Below, piece after piece: positions 1 through 5,230 of a stretch of DNA of 5,468 nt. Below the pieces are notes generated by a model. The model made no database searches. It had not been told where the DNA came from and saw only the letters and a list, made by a program, of their open reading frames with translations. The stretch is from Bacillota bacterium (GTDB lineage: Bacteria; Bacillota_E; Sulfobacillia; Sulfobacillales; Sulfobacillaceae). Position 1 is the stretch's first letter. Every line of letters begins with the position of its first letter. Made by a program: the position numbers and the translations under genes. Location of the stretch: positions 1 through 5,468 of the forward strand of contig JAKAAL010000353.1 of the NCBI GenBank assembly GCA_021802375.1. The letters are read 5' to 3'.

Positions 1-1390
1 CACTGTGAGATTTCCCCCAGCGCTGTTTTATATTCCAGATGGAGAAGGAAAGGAGAACGAGAGTACCCAAACCGACCGTGTTTATCCAGCGTAATGGGAT
101 TACCGGCGCTTTAAAAACGCCCAACCCCAGGCGGTTGGGGGTGACGACCAAATAGGGAATACTGTTGTTCACCAGGGGGTGAAGCTGAGTGATCGGGTTG
201 ATGTTGGGGGTAGGGGACGTGAGCTGCATCACCTCGGGACTGTAACTGAAGACCAATGGTGAGGTGAGGAGGTGCCCAAATGGTTGGCCCAACACCTTTC
301 CCCGGATAACGACGTGGGGAGTAATGGTCAGTGTGTAGGTGTTATAAGGAAGCCCGGTTTGCTGGTTTACCTGACTGATGTGGGCATTTAAAGCATCGGT
401 GTCAATTGTGCCCTTCAAGGCAAAATTGGGTCCTGTCCAAGAGCTTTGGGGGGAGAGAACCCAGGAAGAACTCCACCCCGAACTGCTGACCATATTGGCC
501 ATCAGTTCACCCTGGCCCGTAACGCCATTCCCCTTGCTTCCGGGGCTTTGCCACCGACCTTGAAAAATAATCTGTACGGCGTGGGTGAGTTTGAGGAACA
601 CACTCGATCCTGGCACTACCGTGCCGGTCGGGTACACAGTGCCTTTAGGGACGTGGGCCTGGTAAAGAAATTGGCTGTGAATCTGGTAAGGGATGCTGCG
701 TATGATATTGCGATGCACTGGACTCATCCAAGCCCACACGGCCGCCGCCAGAAACGCAGCCGCTAAAATTTCTGTTCCAGCCAGCAACCAGTAGTAGATT
801 TTGGGACTTCTAGGTAGGGTGGTTTTCACATGTACCCGACTCCTTTCAATGCTAAATGCATGAATAAATTTTCTGTGGTTCGCGCCGTGCAGGTGTGGTC
901 CGTTGGTTGAATGAACGCGAACATGGCCCATACCGCCCCATAATAAAAGGGTCAGACCCATCATCAGACTGGCGGCATGCCAAGGTTGGCGGAAAAATGC
1001 GATCCAGTTACCGGCTCCAGGTATGGCCCACAAAAACTGTCCTATAATTTGGGACTGGATGGGGTGATAGGCATCGATAAAGGCATTGTTCAGGCCCTTA
1101 AACAAGTAGTGTGTGCCGACTTGCCCCACGATCTGGTGAAAGAGGACCGAATGAAGCTGAAGATTGTGGTAGGCAGCTAATTCTCCGACGTGATAGTGGG
1201 AAGCGACGGTAACGATCACCACATCATTGGTGTGAAAGCGTGGCAACATGCTGGTACCTTGTACAATCAAATAGGAGAGACGGCCCCCGAATTTAACAGG
1301 TGCCAAGTTTAGCCAGGCCTCAATGAGTGCAAGGAAGCCCAGAACATATTTCAGAGGTCTCAACGGGTGTGATGATGGTGCATGGGCCAT
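1..1390 (-). CDS. SipW/Sec11-type signal peptidase I fused to a DUF5305-like domain (partial, 3' end off the window)
   Basis: An uninterrupted reading frame of 463 codons runs off the left edge. The N-terminal half (residues 1-135) is a SipW/Sec11 (S26B) signal peptidase. It has a TM helix near 13-31, the nucleophile motif GTSM (Ser47), FHQIVG with the His85 general base that replaces the lysine of classical LepB, then FKGLNN, Asp106 and IGQFLWAIPGAG. Hydrophobic segments follow at about 137-153 and 199-221. Residues ~235-430 form an extracellular beta-rich region with the DUF5305 pattern (FLYQA..P.GTVYPTG..V, GELMANM, SGWSSSW, FALKGTIDTDALNAHI, TGLPYNTYTLTITP, VIRGKVLGQPFG). A final TM helix (~436-453) and a basic tail complete the topology, so little should be missing. 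The ATG is preceded by GAGGGGGGGAG, which overlaps the stop region of the upstream small ORF 12 bases away; coupling is likely. The expected role is membrane-bound cleavage of the two upstream leader-bearing proteins. The function of DUF5305 is unknown. Confidence 0.87.
   Translation of the reverse strand, partial: MAHAPSSHPLRPLKYVLGFLALIEAWLNLAPVKFGGRLSYLIVQGTSMLPRFHTNDVVIVTVASHYHVGELAAYHNLQLHSVLFHQIVGQVGTHYLFKGLNNAFIDAYHPIQSQIIGQFLWAIPGAGNWIAFFRQPWHAASLMMGLTLLLWGGMGHVRVHSTNGPHLHGANHRKFIHAFSIERSRVHVKTTLPRSPKIYYWLLAGTEILAAAFLAAAVWAWMSPVHRNIIRSIPYQIHSQFLYQAHVPKGTVYPTGTVVPGSSVFLKLTHAVQIIFQGRWQSPGSKGNGVTGQGELMANMVSSSGWSSSWVLSPQSSWTGPNFALKGTIDTDALNAHISQVNQQTGLPYNTYTLTITPHVVIRGKVLGQPFGHLLTSPLVFSYSPEVMQLTSPTPNINPITQLHPLVNNSIPYLVVTPNRLGLGVFKAPVIPLRWINTVGLGTLVLLSFSIWNIKQRWGKSHS
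827..846 (-). promoter_or_regulatory. Possible internal ribosome binding site and GTG start for the DUF5305 half
   Basis: On the minus strand AAAGGAG (840-846) lies 10 bases before an in-frame GTG at 827-829, codon 188 of the fused ORF. This is just before the TM helix that leads into the DUF5305 region. It is one of the better Shine-Dalgarno matches in the window and sits at the domain boundary. It may be a relic of a formerly separate gene, or may give a second, peptidase-less product. No stop codon separates the two halves in this frame, so the full-length fusion is the default reading. Confidence 0.4.
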
Positions 1391-1402
1391 AATCTCCCCC
1401 CC

Positions 1403-1585
1403 TCACGGGCCAGTAATAGGGTGTTGTAATGTGGGAACCGGATTCCGTACCGGAAAGTGGAGAATTATCTGAGTGGTTCCGGCACCCGAGGGATTTACAT
1501 CATTAGCGGCCATCACGCCTGTCAAAATTCCTCCGATAAAGGCCAGTAGCACCACGCCAGCTAACATAATCACCACGTGTCGCAT
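1403..1585 (-). CDS. Miniature secreted or membrane protein, 60 aa, paralogous at its N-terminus to the 145-aa neighbour
   Basis: The 60-residue product has a hydrophobic leader (residues 4-25). It is followed by MAANDVNPSGAGTTQI, which parallels MATNNVPVSGAG...NTI of the protein encoded just upstream (shared M-A-x-N-x-V, then SGAG, then T-x-I or TI). After about residue 42 only a short proline-rich tail remains (FPVRNPVPTLQHPITGP). The beta-sandwich body of the neighbour is therefore absent. The start ATG has AGAAGGG about 10 bases upstream. The gene sits between the larger substrate and the SipW-type peptidase, 12 bases from the latter's start, which argues that it is a real cistron. The shared segment after the leader suggests the same export route. 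Function is unknown; a fibre cap, anchor or initiator is speculation. The leader could also stay uncleaved as a membrane anchor, because no clear AxA site is visible. Confidence 0.7.
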   Translation of the reverse strand: MRHVVIMLAGVVLLAFIGGILTGVMAANDVNPSGAGTTQIILHFPVRNPVPTLQHPITGP

Positions 1586-1627
1586 GATGGCTGATCCCTT
1601 CTTCCGTTTTAAAGTGGCAACCGACGA

Positions 1628-1653
1628 GGGAAGGGAGTGTTGGTTCCCTTCCC
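1628..1653 (-). other. Intercistronic hairpin (9-bp perfect stem, 8-nt loop)
   Basis: GGGAAGGGA (1628-1636) and TCCCTTCCC (1645-1653) form a perfect 9-bp inverted repeat. It lies in the 78-bp gap between the 145-aa and 60-aa genes. In the minus-strand transcript no convincing U-tract follows (CTCGTCGG), so it is not a textbook terminator. It may act as an mRNA-stabilising or partial-attenuation structure that keeps the first gene more abundant than the peptidase. The role is inferred; the repeat is directly visible. Confidence 0.55.
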
Positions 1654-1663
1654 CAGCTGCGGC

Positions 1664-2101
1664 TTACTGGGCTGCGGATACGTTCAATGTTTCAGCAGGC
1701 TGGACCGACTGACCGGGTCCCCGCGTACTGCAACTCCAAGTAGTAACGACATTGTTCACTGCCGTGAGATTACAGATGTATTCCGGACCTCCCGGAGGTG
1801 CTGGCCCCAAGGGCCCAGGGCCTGGGCCATTGAACCAGGCATAGGCACTGGTGGCGGCCCCCGCGCCGTCAAGCATGGGGGTCAAGGAGAAACTCACCTG
1901 TTTGATATGCTGCCCTTGCGGACCCAAGGTGTAGTGAATGTCCGTGACCGAGTAGCCTGAAATGGTATTTTGTCCTTGGCCGGCTCCCGAGACCGGTACA
2001 TTATTGGTGGCCATGAAGGCGTAGGCGGATCCGCCTAATAGCACTGCACCCCCGATAGGCAACAGGAACTGGACCAAACGGGACATCTTTTTAACCCTCA
2101 T
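1664..2101 (-). CDS. Small secreted protein with SipW-dependent-type signal peptide (145 aa), candidate fibre or surface subunit
   Basis: The leader is MRVKK..., a hydrophobic core and GGSAYA followed by FMATNN. This resembles the SipW-dependent leader of TasA (GGGTWA before AFND), so cleavage after Ala28 is plausible, leaving ~117 residues. The mature part starts NNVPVSGAGQGQNTISGYSV and continues with alternating strand-like segments (VTDIHYTLG, HIKQVSFSLTP, SAYAWF, EYICNLTAV, VVTTWSCS, AETLNVSAAQ). A Gly/Pro-rich loop spans 92-106, and Cys110 and Cys124 could form a disulfide. The pattern fits a small immunoglobulin-like or camelysin-like beta-sandwich; it is much shorter than TasA (~260 aa). 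It is the first gene of an operon with its probable processing peptidase. Met1 and Met6 are both plausible starts: GAAGGG lies 11 bases before Met1, and GAGGG lies 8 bases before Met6. The exact function is not recognised. Confidence 0.8.
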   Translation of the reverse strand: MRVKKMSRLVQFLLPIGGAVLLGGSAYAFMATNNVPVSGAGQGQNTISGYSVTDIHYTLGPQGQHIKQVSFSLTPMLDGAGAATSAYAWFNGPGPGPLGPAPPGGPEYICNLTAVNNVVTTWSCSTRGPGQSVQPAETLNVSAAQ

Positions 2102-2350
2102 ATCCTATTCATCCCTTCTCCCGTGATTGGAGCGGGTGAGCCTATGGGCTCTTCTATTTGCCGGTCTGTCGCACTATTCCCTTTCCACCCGCGTTAAGCG
2201 CCCGAGTAACATCGTCGCGGGTATTGCTGGGCTCCGTGCATTCCGCTCCACAGCCAGCGTAGAGGATATTGTAGCGTCTGATAATTGCCCACAGGCGGGA
2301 TTTATTGTCTCCATAATGCTATGGGTCATAAGAACTACCAGGCGGATGAT

Positions 2351-2372
2351 ATAGGTCTCAGGACCTATTTTG
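2351..2372 (+). terminator. Perfect 7-bp hairpin followed by TTTT (terminator or operator)
   Basis: ATAGGTC (2351-2357), loop TCAG, GACCTAT (2362-2368), then a short T-run on the plus strand. As an intrinsic terminator it is weak and has no convincing upstream plus-strand gene. It could instead be a palindromic protein site between the two divergent transcription units. The repeat is certain; the role is not. Confidence 0.3.
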
Positions 2373-2488
2373 AAGTTTGCATGGTGGCTCAAGAGGAAAA
2401 TTCTCGGTTCGTGTTGAAATATAAGGGTGCTTGTTAACTGCTGAGGGCGTATCGGTGCAAGACATCGGTTCTTGTTAAATCAAGAAAT

Positions 2489-2493
2489 GGAGG
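2489..2493 (+). promoter_or_regulatory. Shine-Dalgarno site fixing the response-regulator start
   Basis: GGAGG is followed by 8 bases and then ATG at 2502. This makes the ATG the clear start, rather than the in-frame TTG 30 bases upstream, which has no comparable site. Confidence 0.85.
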
Positions 2494-2501
2494 ACAATTC
2501 C

Positions 2502-3296
2502 ATGCCCGCGTTATATTCCTTAGTAATCATCAGCAACTCACCTATCATAAGAGTGGGTCTACAGGCTATCTTTCAAGCGGACCCTATTTTTTCCGTTTTG
2601 TCCCACAATGCAGACGGAATGGAGTTGTTTAATAAATACGAGACCTACCCCCAGATTTTTTTACTTGATATTGACCATTGCGACACCTTAAAAGATGTGG
2701 TGATGCGTATCTTAACTACCACCACAGGTGCAAAAATAGTGGGATTGATCTCTTTGGAGAATGAAAAACTACTAATGGAATCGATCCGCTTAGGTCTTGA
2801 CGGAATTATAGAAAAAGCCAGCCCTCCCGAAACGATTTTCAATACCGTTAAGATGCTATCCATTGATTATTCATTCGGTCTTGTATTAATTTCTTCCGTA
2901 TTTTGGTCAAACTATGTTGCCCCTAAGCTTCTAAATTTTTGGTGTGATCCCCAAAAGCCAGACTTATTAACACTGCGGGAACTTGATGTCTTGTCGCTGT
3001 TGGACAAAGGCTGTTCCAATCTGGAAATCGCCATTCAGCTCGTTATTTCCCCCCATACCGTCAAACGTCATGTTGAGCACCTGCTTAAAAAATTTGACGC
3101 CAAGGATCGCCACGAATGTGTGAGAATAGCTCATGCGTCTGGGCTATTACAAACCGCCAGGCGGCAACAATCCTCACCGGCGAAGGTGGCAGAAAGACCT
3201 AGTTTCCCGTCATCATGTGAACGGACGGTTCCCGTTTGGGGTCAGGCAGTGTTCAACGGGGAACCTCTACAATCCGAAGAAATTCACCCCTATTAA
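2502..3296 (+). CDS. NarL/LuxR-type response regulator with atypical receiver and extended C-terminus
   Basis: The 264-aa transcription factor has two domains. The receiver-like domain (~5-120) keeps a candidate phospho-acceptor Asp56 (FLLDID), Ser84 (GLIS) and Lys105 (IIEKA). The usual acidic pair after strand 1 is replaced by Ser11-Asn12 (VIISNSPIIR), so Mg2+-dependent phosphorylation may be weak or lost. The LuxR/GerE helix-turn-helix (~155-217) is well kept: LTLRELDVLSLLDKG, SNLEIA, SPHTVKRHVEHLLKKF. NarL-type proteins normally end near here at ~210-225 residues. This one continues for ~47 residues, rich in Gln, Ser, Pro and Glu, encoded by hairpin-rich sequence that looks like an insertion-sequence end. 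The original C-terminus was probably replaced or extended by insertion. The gene is visibly more AT-rich than the LacI gene. No sensor kinase is in the window. It is divergent from the secretion operon and could regulate it, which is unproven. Confidence 0.85.
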   Translation: MPALYSLVIISNSPIIRVGLQAIFQADPIFSVLSHNADGMELFNKYETYPQIFLLDIDHCDTLKDVVMRILTTTTGAKIVGLISLENEKLLMESIRLGLDGIIEKASPPETIFNTVKMLSIDYSFGLVLISSVFWSNYVAPKLLNFWCDPQKPDLLTLRELDVLSLLDKGCSNLEIAIQLVISPHTVKRHVEHLLKKFDAKDRHECVRIAHASGLLQTARRQQSSPAKVAERPSFPSSCERTVPVWGQAVFNGEPLQSEEIHPY

Positions 3297-3310
3297 GGAA
3301 TTGAGTGGGC
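3154..3310 (+). other. Hairpin-rich segment resembling an insertion-sequence end, overlapping the regulator's 3' end
   Basis: Successive inverted repeats are visible: CCGCC-A-GGCGG (3154-3164), CACC/GGTG (3175-3188), and a long stem GGTTCCCGTT (3227-3236) with AACGGGGAACC (3255-3265) carrying one bulged base and an 18-nt loop. Base composition changes relative to the upstream regulator sequence. The position, just 5' of a tnpB remnant on the same strand, suggests an end or structured RNA of an IS200/IS605-like element. I cannot define the element boundary from one copy. Confidence 0.4.
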
Positions 3311-3496
3311 AACCCGTTTGGCACAGGTAGGTAGGGGGACGCAGTATGCAGTGCAGAAGGGAATGACGTCTGACATTGTTGCGCTGAAAATTTGAATGCG
3401 GTTGCCCGGTTCTCATGACCTGTTACTAAATTTTTAAAGATGAGAGACGATGAAAGGACCATAAGTTGTGCAAAAGGAGCCAGGTAACATAACAGC

Positions 3497-3836
3497 ATGA
3501 GCGGCAGTCCCTCGAAAGTGCCGCAGCAGCGGCCCGAGAGGGTCGTGGTCGAAGACATTTGTGTAGTGCGCGGGCGGGGGACCGGGTCTCGCGAACTCTC
3601 TCGTGGGGGTCGCGTTGGTTGCGTTTGGTCCTGAAGAACTAAGTGGAGTGTCTGTCCCAAGAAGAAGGTTCCGATTAGAGACGGTGAGCCCGGCCTATAC
3701 CTCGCAGGAGTGTCAGGTATGTGGATTCGTCCACAAAGTGCGCCGACCACCCATCCCGGATTGTGGGGGCAAACGGATTTTGACGCCGAAAGACCGCGTT
3801 AAGAAATTCCCTAGTTTGTATGATTTACTTCTCTAA
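3497..3836 (+). pseudogene. tnpB: tnpB (IS200/IS605-family RNA-guided nuclease/OrfB) remnant, C-terminal part, frameshifted
   Basis: Pieces of a TnpB C-terminal half appear in order but in different frames. In the frame of 3497, residues RPERVVVEDICVVRGRG...SRELSR (to ~3604) match the RuvC-II region VVVEDL and what follows; that frame then stops at 3632-3634. A third frame briefly gives RLVLKN, a stop, and VECLSQEEG (about 3619-3665). The frame ending at 3836 then carries FRLETVSPAYTSQECQVCGFVHK (to ~3740), the conserved segment with the first CxxC of the zinc ribbon. The second zinc-ribbon half and the RuvC-III Asp region are deleted; the text jumps to LTPKDRVKK, a motif seen at the end of this TnpB subgroup. 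The N-terminal half, including the first RuvC Asp, is missing. At least two frameshifts, one stop and internal deletions mean there is no active nuclease. Confidence 0.8.
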
Positions 3837-3849
3837 AGTAGTAAATCAT
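3820..3849. repeat. Perfect 10-bp inverted repeat at the end of the tnpB remnant
   Basis: ATGATTTACT (3820-3829) and AGTAAATCAT (3840-3849) are separated by a 10-base loop that contains the remnant's final stop codon. The AT-rich hairpin sits where the homology to TnpB ends. It may be a sub-terminal palindrome of the IS or a terminator for the remnant; no strong T-run follows (TTTCG). Confidence 0.6.
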
Positions 3850-3854
3850 TTCGC

Positions 3855-3950
3855 GCCCCGCGAGATGCAGGGGCTTCTGCTCGCTATGGCGAGCGCCGCC
3901 ACGCCGGGACGGCCTACTCGACCCCCATGGCCAAGGTAATGGCCGGACGC
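3855..3950 (+). ncRNA. Candidate omega-RNA-like structured region downstream of tnpB (remnant)
   Basis: Closely packed GC-rich hairpins follow the tnpB remnant: GCCCC (3855-3859) with GGGGC (3870-3874), GCTCGC-tatg-GCGAGC (3879-3894), GCCG/CGGC pairings around 3895-3913, and paired GGCC blocks (3929-3932 and 3941-3944). In IS200/IS605 elements the guide RNA is made from the tnpB 3' end through the right end, so position and structure fit. No sequence match to a known omega-RNA is claimed. The alternative is the coding or terminal sequence of another broken element. Confidence 0.25.
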
Positions 3951-4001
3951 CAAAAACATTATGTCATGAGTTGGCCCGCAAGGAGTTCGGCGTCACGTTG
4001 C

Positions 4002-4017
4002 AGCACAATAGCACAAT
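4002..4017. repeat. Tandem 8-bp direct repeat
   Basis: AGCACAAT is repeated twice without a gap (4002-4009 and 4010-4017). It runs straight into an inverted repeat ACAAT-AA-ATTGT (4013-4024). It could be chance, a protein site, or a footprint left by transposon excision. The rest of 3960-4090 shows nothing I can assign. Confidence 0.4.
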
Positions 4018-4092
4018 AAATTGTACAGATCGAGAAGTGCCATAATCTCTGCGATTGATCACTCATAGGCCCAATATCCGAAATGAAGGGTA

Positions 4093-4121
4093 TTGACAAT
4101 CCAAAACGTTTTCGGTAATTT
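4093..4121 (+). promoter_or_regulatory. Sigma-A-type promoter for the LacI-family regulator gene
   Basis: A consensus -35 TTGACA (4093-4098) is followed by a 17-base spacer and TAATTT (4116-4121); the overlapping TTTATA/TTATAT is an alternative -10. The leader to the ATG at 4174 would be about 45 bases. The spacer holds the operator palindrome, which indicates repression by occlusion. Confidence 0.7.
4101..4115. promoter_or_regulatory. LacI-family operator O1 inside the lacI-type promoter
   Basis: CCAAAACGTTTTCGG contains the perfect palindrome AAAACGTTTT (4103-4112). The central CG step is typical of LacI/PurR/CcpA-family operators, where hinge-helix leucines insert. Its reverse complement matches the second site at 5231-5245 at 13 of 15 positions. 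Its place between -35 and -10 supports autorepression. Confidence 0.75.
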
Positions 4122-4173
4122 ATATCCAACGATTGTAATGTTGTGAAATTTGTGACGTGGAAGTGTTGGCTGT

Positions 4174-5178
4174 ATGCCAGTGACAATTCGGGATGTTGCT
4201 AGAGCGGCGGGGGTGTCTATAACCACTGTGTCCCGAGCGTTTAACGGGTATGACGATGTGGGCCCGGATACGCGCAAACGCATATTAAAAGTGGCCAAAG
4301 AATTAAATTATCGCCCCAGCCACGTGGCACGCAGTTTGGTTTTACAGCAAACCCAGAATATAGGCCTGTTAATCTCGGATTTCAATGCGAATCGAGGCGC
4401 TCACCACTTCTTGTTTGACGTTATGGTTGGAGTTCATGACCGTTTGGCTTCTATGGGATATGATGTGACGTTGGTGAGCACCACCACGGCACGGCAGCGT
4501 CTGATCAGCTATATCGATTTTTGTACTGAACGCCGATTGGAAGGCGTTATCGTCATGGGCATGCGACTGGATGATCCCTACATGCAAGAGGTTGCTGAAG
4601 CAAAATTGCCGTCTGTGGGCATCGACCTGCCGATTTTAAGCCGATATTGTGGGTACGTTATGACAGATAACGTGAACGGGGCCAAACTAGGTATGCAACA
4701 TTTGCTAGGGAAAGGCTATCGTCGGATCGGGTTTGTCAACGGAACCCAAAAAGCGGCGGTAAGTGTTGATCGTCTGCGAGGGTATCAATTGGCTCTCGAA
4801 GCGGCCGGATTGGGCACCGATCCTGATTTGATAGTCCATTCCAACTTTTTGGTGGAAGGCGGGGAAGCCGCGACAGAAATGCTCTTAAGTCGCGTTCCAG
4901 ACCTTACCGCTATTTTTTATGCCAGTGACCTCATGGCGATTGGCGGTATGCGCTATTTGCATCGTGTGGGCAAGCGCATACCTGAAGATGTTGCGGTCAT
5001 GGGATATGACAATGTGGATGTGGGGGAATGGAGTACCCCTGCATTGACCACCGTTTCGCAGCGGCGTTATGAGATGGGCTTGTATGCAGCGGATATGCTG
5101 ATAGGTATGCTACAGCATGATGAGGAACCAGGGGGACGCCTATTGCCATCGGAGTTGGTGATTCGGCAAAGTACGTGA
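4174..5178 (+). CDS. LacI-family transcriptional regulator (carbohydrate-responsive repressor)
   Basis: The 334-aa product is of normal LacI/GalR length. Residues 3-25 form the N-terminal helix-turn-helix (TIRDVARAAGVSITTVSRAFNG). Residues 46-57 (YRPSHVARSLVL) are the hinge with the minor-groove Leu55. Residues 60-334 are a periplasmic-binding-protein-like sensor with the usual marks: IGLLISDF, TDNVNGAKLGMQHLL, GYRRIGFV, DRLRGYQLALEAAG (Arg202 in the usual sugar-contact motif), FYASDLMAIGGM, VMGYDN and the terminal ELVIRQST. The ATG has GGAAG 10 bases upstream. Its promoter contains a LacI-type palindrome, and a second copy precedes the downstream debranching-enzyme gene 91 bases away. The protein likely represses itself and that gene until a glucan-derived sugar binds. 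The inducer identity cannot be read from sequence. No frameshift or missing domain is seen. Confidence 0.93.
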   Translation: MPVTIRDVARAAGVSITTVSRAFNGYDDVGPDTRKRILKVAKELNYRPSHVARSLVLQQTQNIGLLISDFNANRGAHHFLFDVMVGVHDRLASMGYDVTLVSTTTARQRLISYIDFCTERRLEGVIVMGMRLDDPYMQEVAEAKLPSVGIDLPILSRYCGYVMTDNVNGAKLGMQHLLGKGYRRIGFVNGTQKAAVSVDRLRGYQLALEAAGLGTDPDLIVHSNFLVEGGEAATEMLLSRVPDLTAIFYASDLMAIGGMRYLHRVGKRIPEDVAVMGYDNVDVGEWSTPALTTVSQRRYEMGLYAADMLIGMLQHDEEPGGRLLPSELVIRQST

Positions 5179-5230
5179 AATACCCAAAGAGTAGGTGACG
5201 TGCTGAGGTACCGCTACGATTTCCTTTAGA

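Larger units (their letters stand above)
2102..2501. other. Divergent intergenic region between the secretion operon and the response regulator
   Basis: No convincing gene is visible in these 400 bases; short open frames here lack family features and ribosome sites. The region must carry promoters for both directions, but I see no strong -35/-10 pair. The best hints are TATAAG (2420-2425) on the plus strand and TACAAT on the minus strand near 2270, neither with a good -35. Two small hairpins are present: GAGCC-tatg-GGCTC (2138-2151) in the likely 5' leader of the secretion operon, and ATAGGTC-TCAG-GACCTAT (2351-2368). A near-direct repeat beginning TCGGTTC occurs at 2404 and 2465. Confidence 0.6.
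3140..3960 (+). mobile_element. Degraded IS200/IS605-type (TnpB-bearing) element remnant, approximate limits
   Basis: The call rests on tnpB fragments in the middle, hairpin-rich DNA on both sides, and no intact gene between the response regulator and lacI. No tnpA (Y1 transposase) is seen. The stretch 3330-3496 holds no recognisable coding sequence. The limits are set by where hairpin-rich sequence starts and stops and are approximate; this may be a composite of more than one element. Confidence 0.45.

Noticed and set aside
120..139. CCCAACC/GGTTGGG inverted repeat
   Set aside because: It lies inside the DUF5305 coding sequence, encoding a Pro-Asn-Arg-Leu-Gly stretch; no sign of a regulatory role.
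378..766. Overlapping plus-strand ORFs opposite the DUF5305 half
   Set aside because: They are antisense to a continuous, motif-bearing minus-strand frame, and they show no domain features or ribosome sites.
977..1180. Plus-strand 67-codon ORF opposite the peptidase domain
   Set aside because: Antisense shadow of the catalytic region (His85, KGLNN, IPGAG) on the minus strand.
1637..1960. 107-codon plus-strand ORF
   Set aside because: Opposite strand of the 145-aa secreted-protein gene, which has a clear leader and substrate-like pattern.
2127..2392. Short ORFs on both strands of the intergenic region
   Set aside because: No ribosome site of note, no recognisable domain, and mutually overlapping; the region is better read as regulatory.
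3154..3310. Group II intron domain V or CRISPR repeat
   Set aside because: The ACGGTTC stretch recalls intron domain V, but the expected domain V hairpin and bulge are not present. There is no array of spaced direct repeats anywhere in the window.
3133..3330. 65-codon plus-strand ORF overlapping the response-regulator end
   Set aside because: It is an alternative frame of the IS-like hairpin segment, with no ribosome site; probably noncoding.
3253..3750. 165-codon minus-strand ORF
   Set aside because: It is antisense to the tnpB fragments with their conserved SPAYTSQ...CxxC block and has low-complexity basic/proline composition.
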